Positions 4,965-5,137 of a stretch of DNA of 5,137 nucleotides are shown here, in pieces. The DNA comes from DATKCN01 sp035513175. GTDB taxonomy: Bacteria; Chloroflexota; Chloroflexia; Thermomicrobiales; CFX8. Both the position numbers and the translations under genes were made by a program. Where the stretch lies: assembly GCA_035513175.1 (NCBI GenBank), contig DATKCN010000215.1, positions 1 through 5,137 of the forward strand. Reading direction: 5' to 3'. Numbering within the stretch: the first letter of the stretch is position 1; the number at the start of each line of letters is the position of its first letter. The notes beneath the pieces were generated by a model that was given only the letters and a program-made list of their open reading frames with translations, had not been told where the DNA came from and searched no databases.

Positions 4965-5137
4965 ATGCGACGCTCCCTCCGGGACGCCGCGCCTGCGGAT
5001 CGGCAGGCTGGCCTCCCCTCCGCCGTGACGCGCTCGGGCCGCGAACCGGGCGCTTTCGATGCGCCCCTGCGAGCGCAGGGTGCTCCGTCACAGTCACGGC
5101 GCGGTGATGCCCAACCAACCGCGACCGGGGACAAAAG
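4965..5137 (+). CDS. Possible open frame running off the right edge, unrecognised
   Basis: An ATG at 4965 with GAAAGGG four bases upstream (4954-4960) opens a frame with no stop for 57 codons up to the window edge. The translation is rich in Arg, Ala, Pro and Gly, looks disordered and matches nothing I know. The same stretch is also open on the minus strand and holds strong inverted repeats, so this may be non-coding DNA that is open only because it is GC-rich. It is reported because the window cuts it and sequence to the right would settle it. Confidence 0.2.
   Translation, partial: MRRSLRDAAPADRQAGLPSAVTRSGREPGAFDAPLRAQGAPSQSRRGDAQPTATGDK
4991..5008. repeat. 6-bp inverted repeat with 6-base loop
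   Basis: GCCTGC (4991-4996) and GCAGGC (5003-5008) flank GGATCG. It lies just left of the larger inverted-repeat cluster at 5021-5101 and may be part of the same structured segment. Taken alone it could be chance. Confidence 0.3.
5021..5101. repeat. Nested inverted-repeat cluster, possible structured RNA or DNA element
   Basis: The outer arms CGCCGTGAC (5021-5029) and GTCACGGCG (5093-5101) are exact complements. Inside lie GGGCGC/GCGCCC (5048-5053/5061-5066, loop TTTCGAT), CCCTGC/GCAGGG (5065-5070/5075-5080, loop GAGC) and GCGCTC/GAGCGC (5030-5035/5071-5076). The last two exclude each other, because bases 5075-5076 are shared, as in a switching RNA. Part of the left outer arm can also pair with CGTCAC at 5086-5091, because GTCAC is repeated at 5087-5091 and 5093-5097. 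No known RNA family was recognised. The pairings are seen; function and strand are unknown. Confidence 0.4.

Noticed and set aside
5048..5066. tRNA-like anticodon arm (7-base loop TTTCGAT, or ATCGAAA on the minus strand)
   Set aside because: The loop looks like an anticodon loop, but no D arm, T arm with GGTTCRA motif, or acceptor stem can be placed at correct distances on either strand.
4928..5134. Minus-strand open frame of 68 codons at the right end
   Set aside because: Low-complexity Arg/Ala/Gly translation, no recognisable domain, and the same DNA is open on the other strand too.
5107..5137. Gene start at ATG 5107 near the right edge
   Set aside because: Only ten codons are visible and there is no Shine-Dalgarno sequence upstream.
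1..5137. CRISPR array, insertion sequence or prophage remains
   Set aside because: No regularly spaced repeats, no transposase or integrase motifs and no target-site duplications were found. The only long repeat is the duplicated protease gene.

Overview
This is a GC-rich bacterial window with four well-supported protein genes, one of them cut by the left edge. The organism is not directly identifiable. Two extended HtrA proteases, a Tat-exported lipoprotein and a short-form MetE-like protein on high-GC DNA would fit a Chloroflexota (Thermomicrobia-like) or similar bacterium. That placement is an impression from protein style, not from a marker gene. No rRNA, convincing tRNA, CRISPR array, transposase or phage gene is visible.

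Layout. Minus strand, bases 1-2539: two paralogous HtrA-family serine proteases in tandem. The upstream copy (1328-2539) is a complete lipoprotein with a protease and a PDZ domain. The downstream copy (928 to the left edge) starts at a GTG behind a near-perfect Shine-Dalgarno sequence, has a membrane signal anchor instead of a lipobox, and runs out of the window just after the protease domain. They are separated by about 400 bases with no convincing gene but with several sharp inverted repeats, one of which (1188-1202) looks like a dimeric repressor operator. A divergent 222-base region (2540-2761) with two more palindromes separates the protease pair from the plus-strand genes.

Plus strand, bases 2762-4915: a two-domain rhodanese carrying a twin-arginine signal with a lipobox, then after 108 bases a stand-alone MetE C-terminal-type zinc methyltransferase domain protein. 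The rhodanese keeps both family signatures but has Gly where the catalytic cysteine belongs, and has no cysteine after the lipid-anchored one. It is therefore predicted to be a non-sulfurtransferase surface protein. The MetE-like protein keeps all four expected zinc ligands.

The last 222 bases hold no recognisable gene. They contain a dense set of nested, partly mutually exclusive inverted repeats, and a weak open frame that runs off the right edge.

How the genes fit together: three of the four products are predicted to sit outside the cytoplasmic membrane (two HtrA proteases and the rhodanese-like lipoprotein), which suggests an envelope-maintenance neighbourhood. The MetE-like enzyme is cytoplasmic. 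The rhodanese and MetE-like families are both linked to sulfur chemistry, but a functional link here is only inference.
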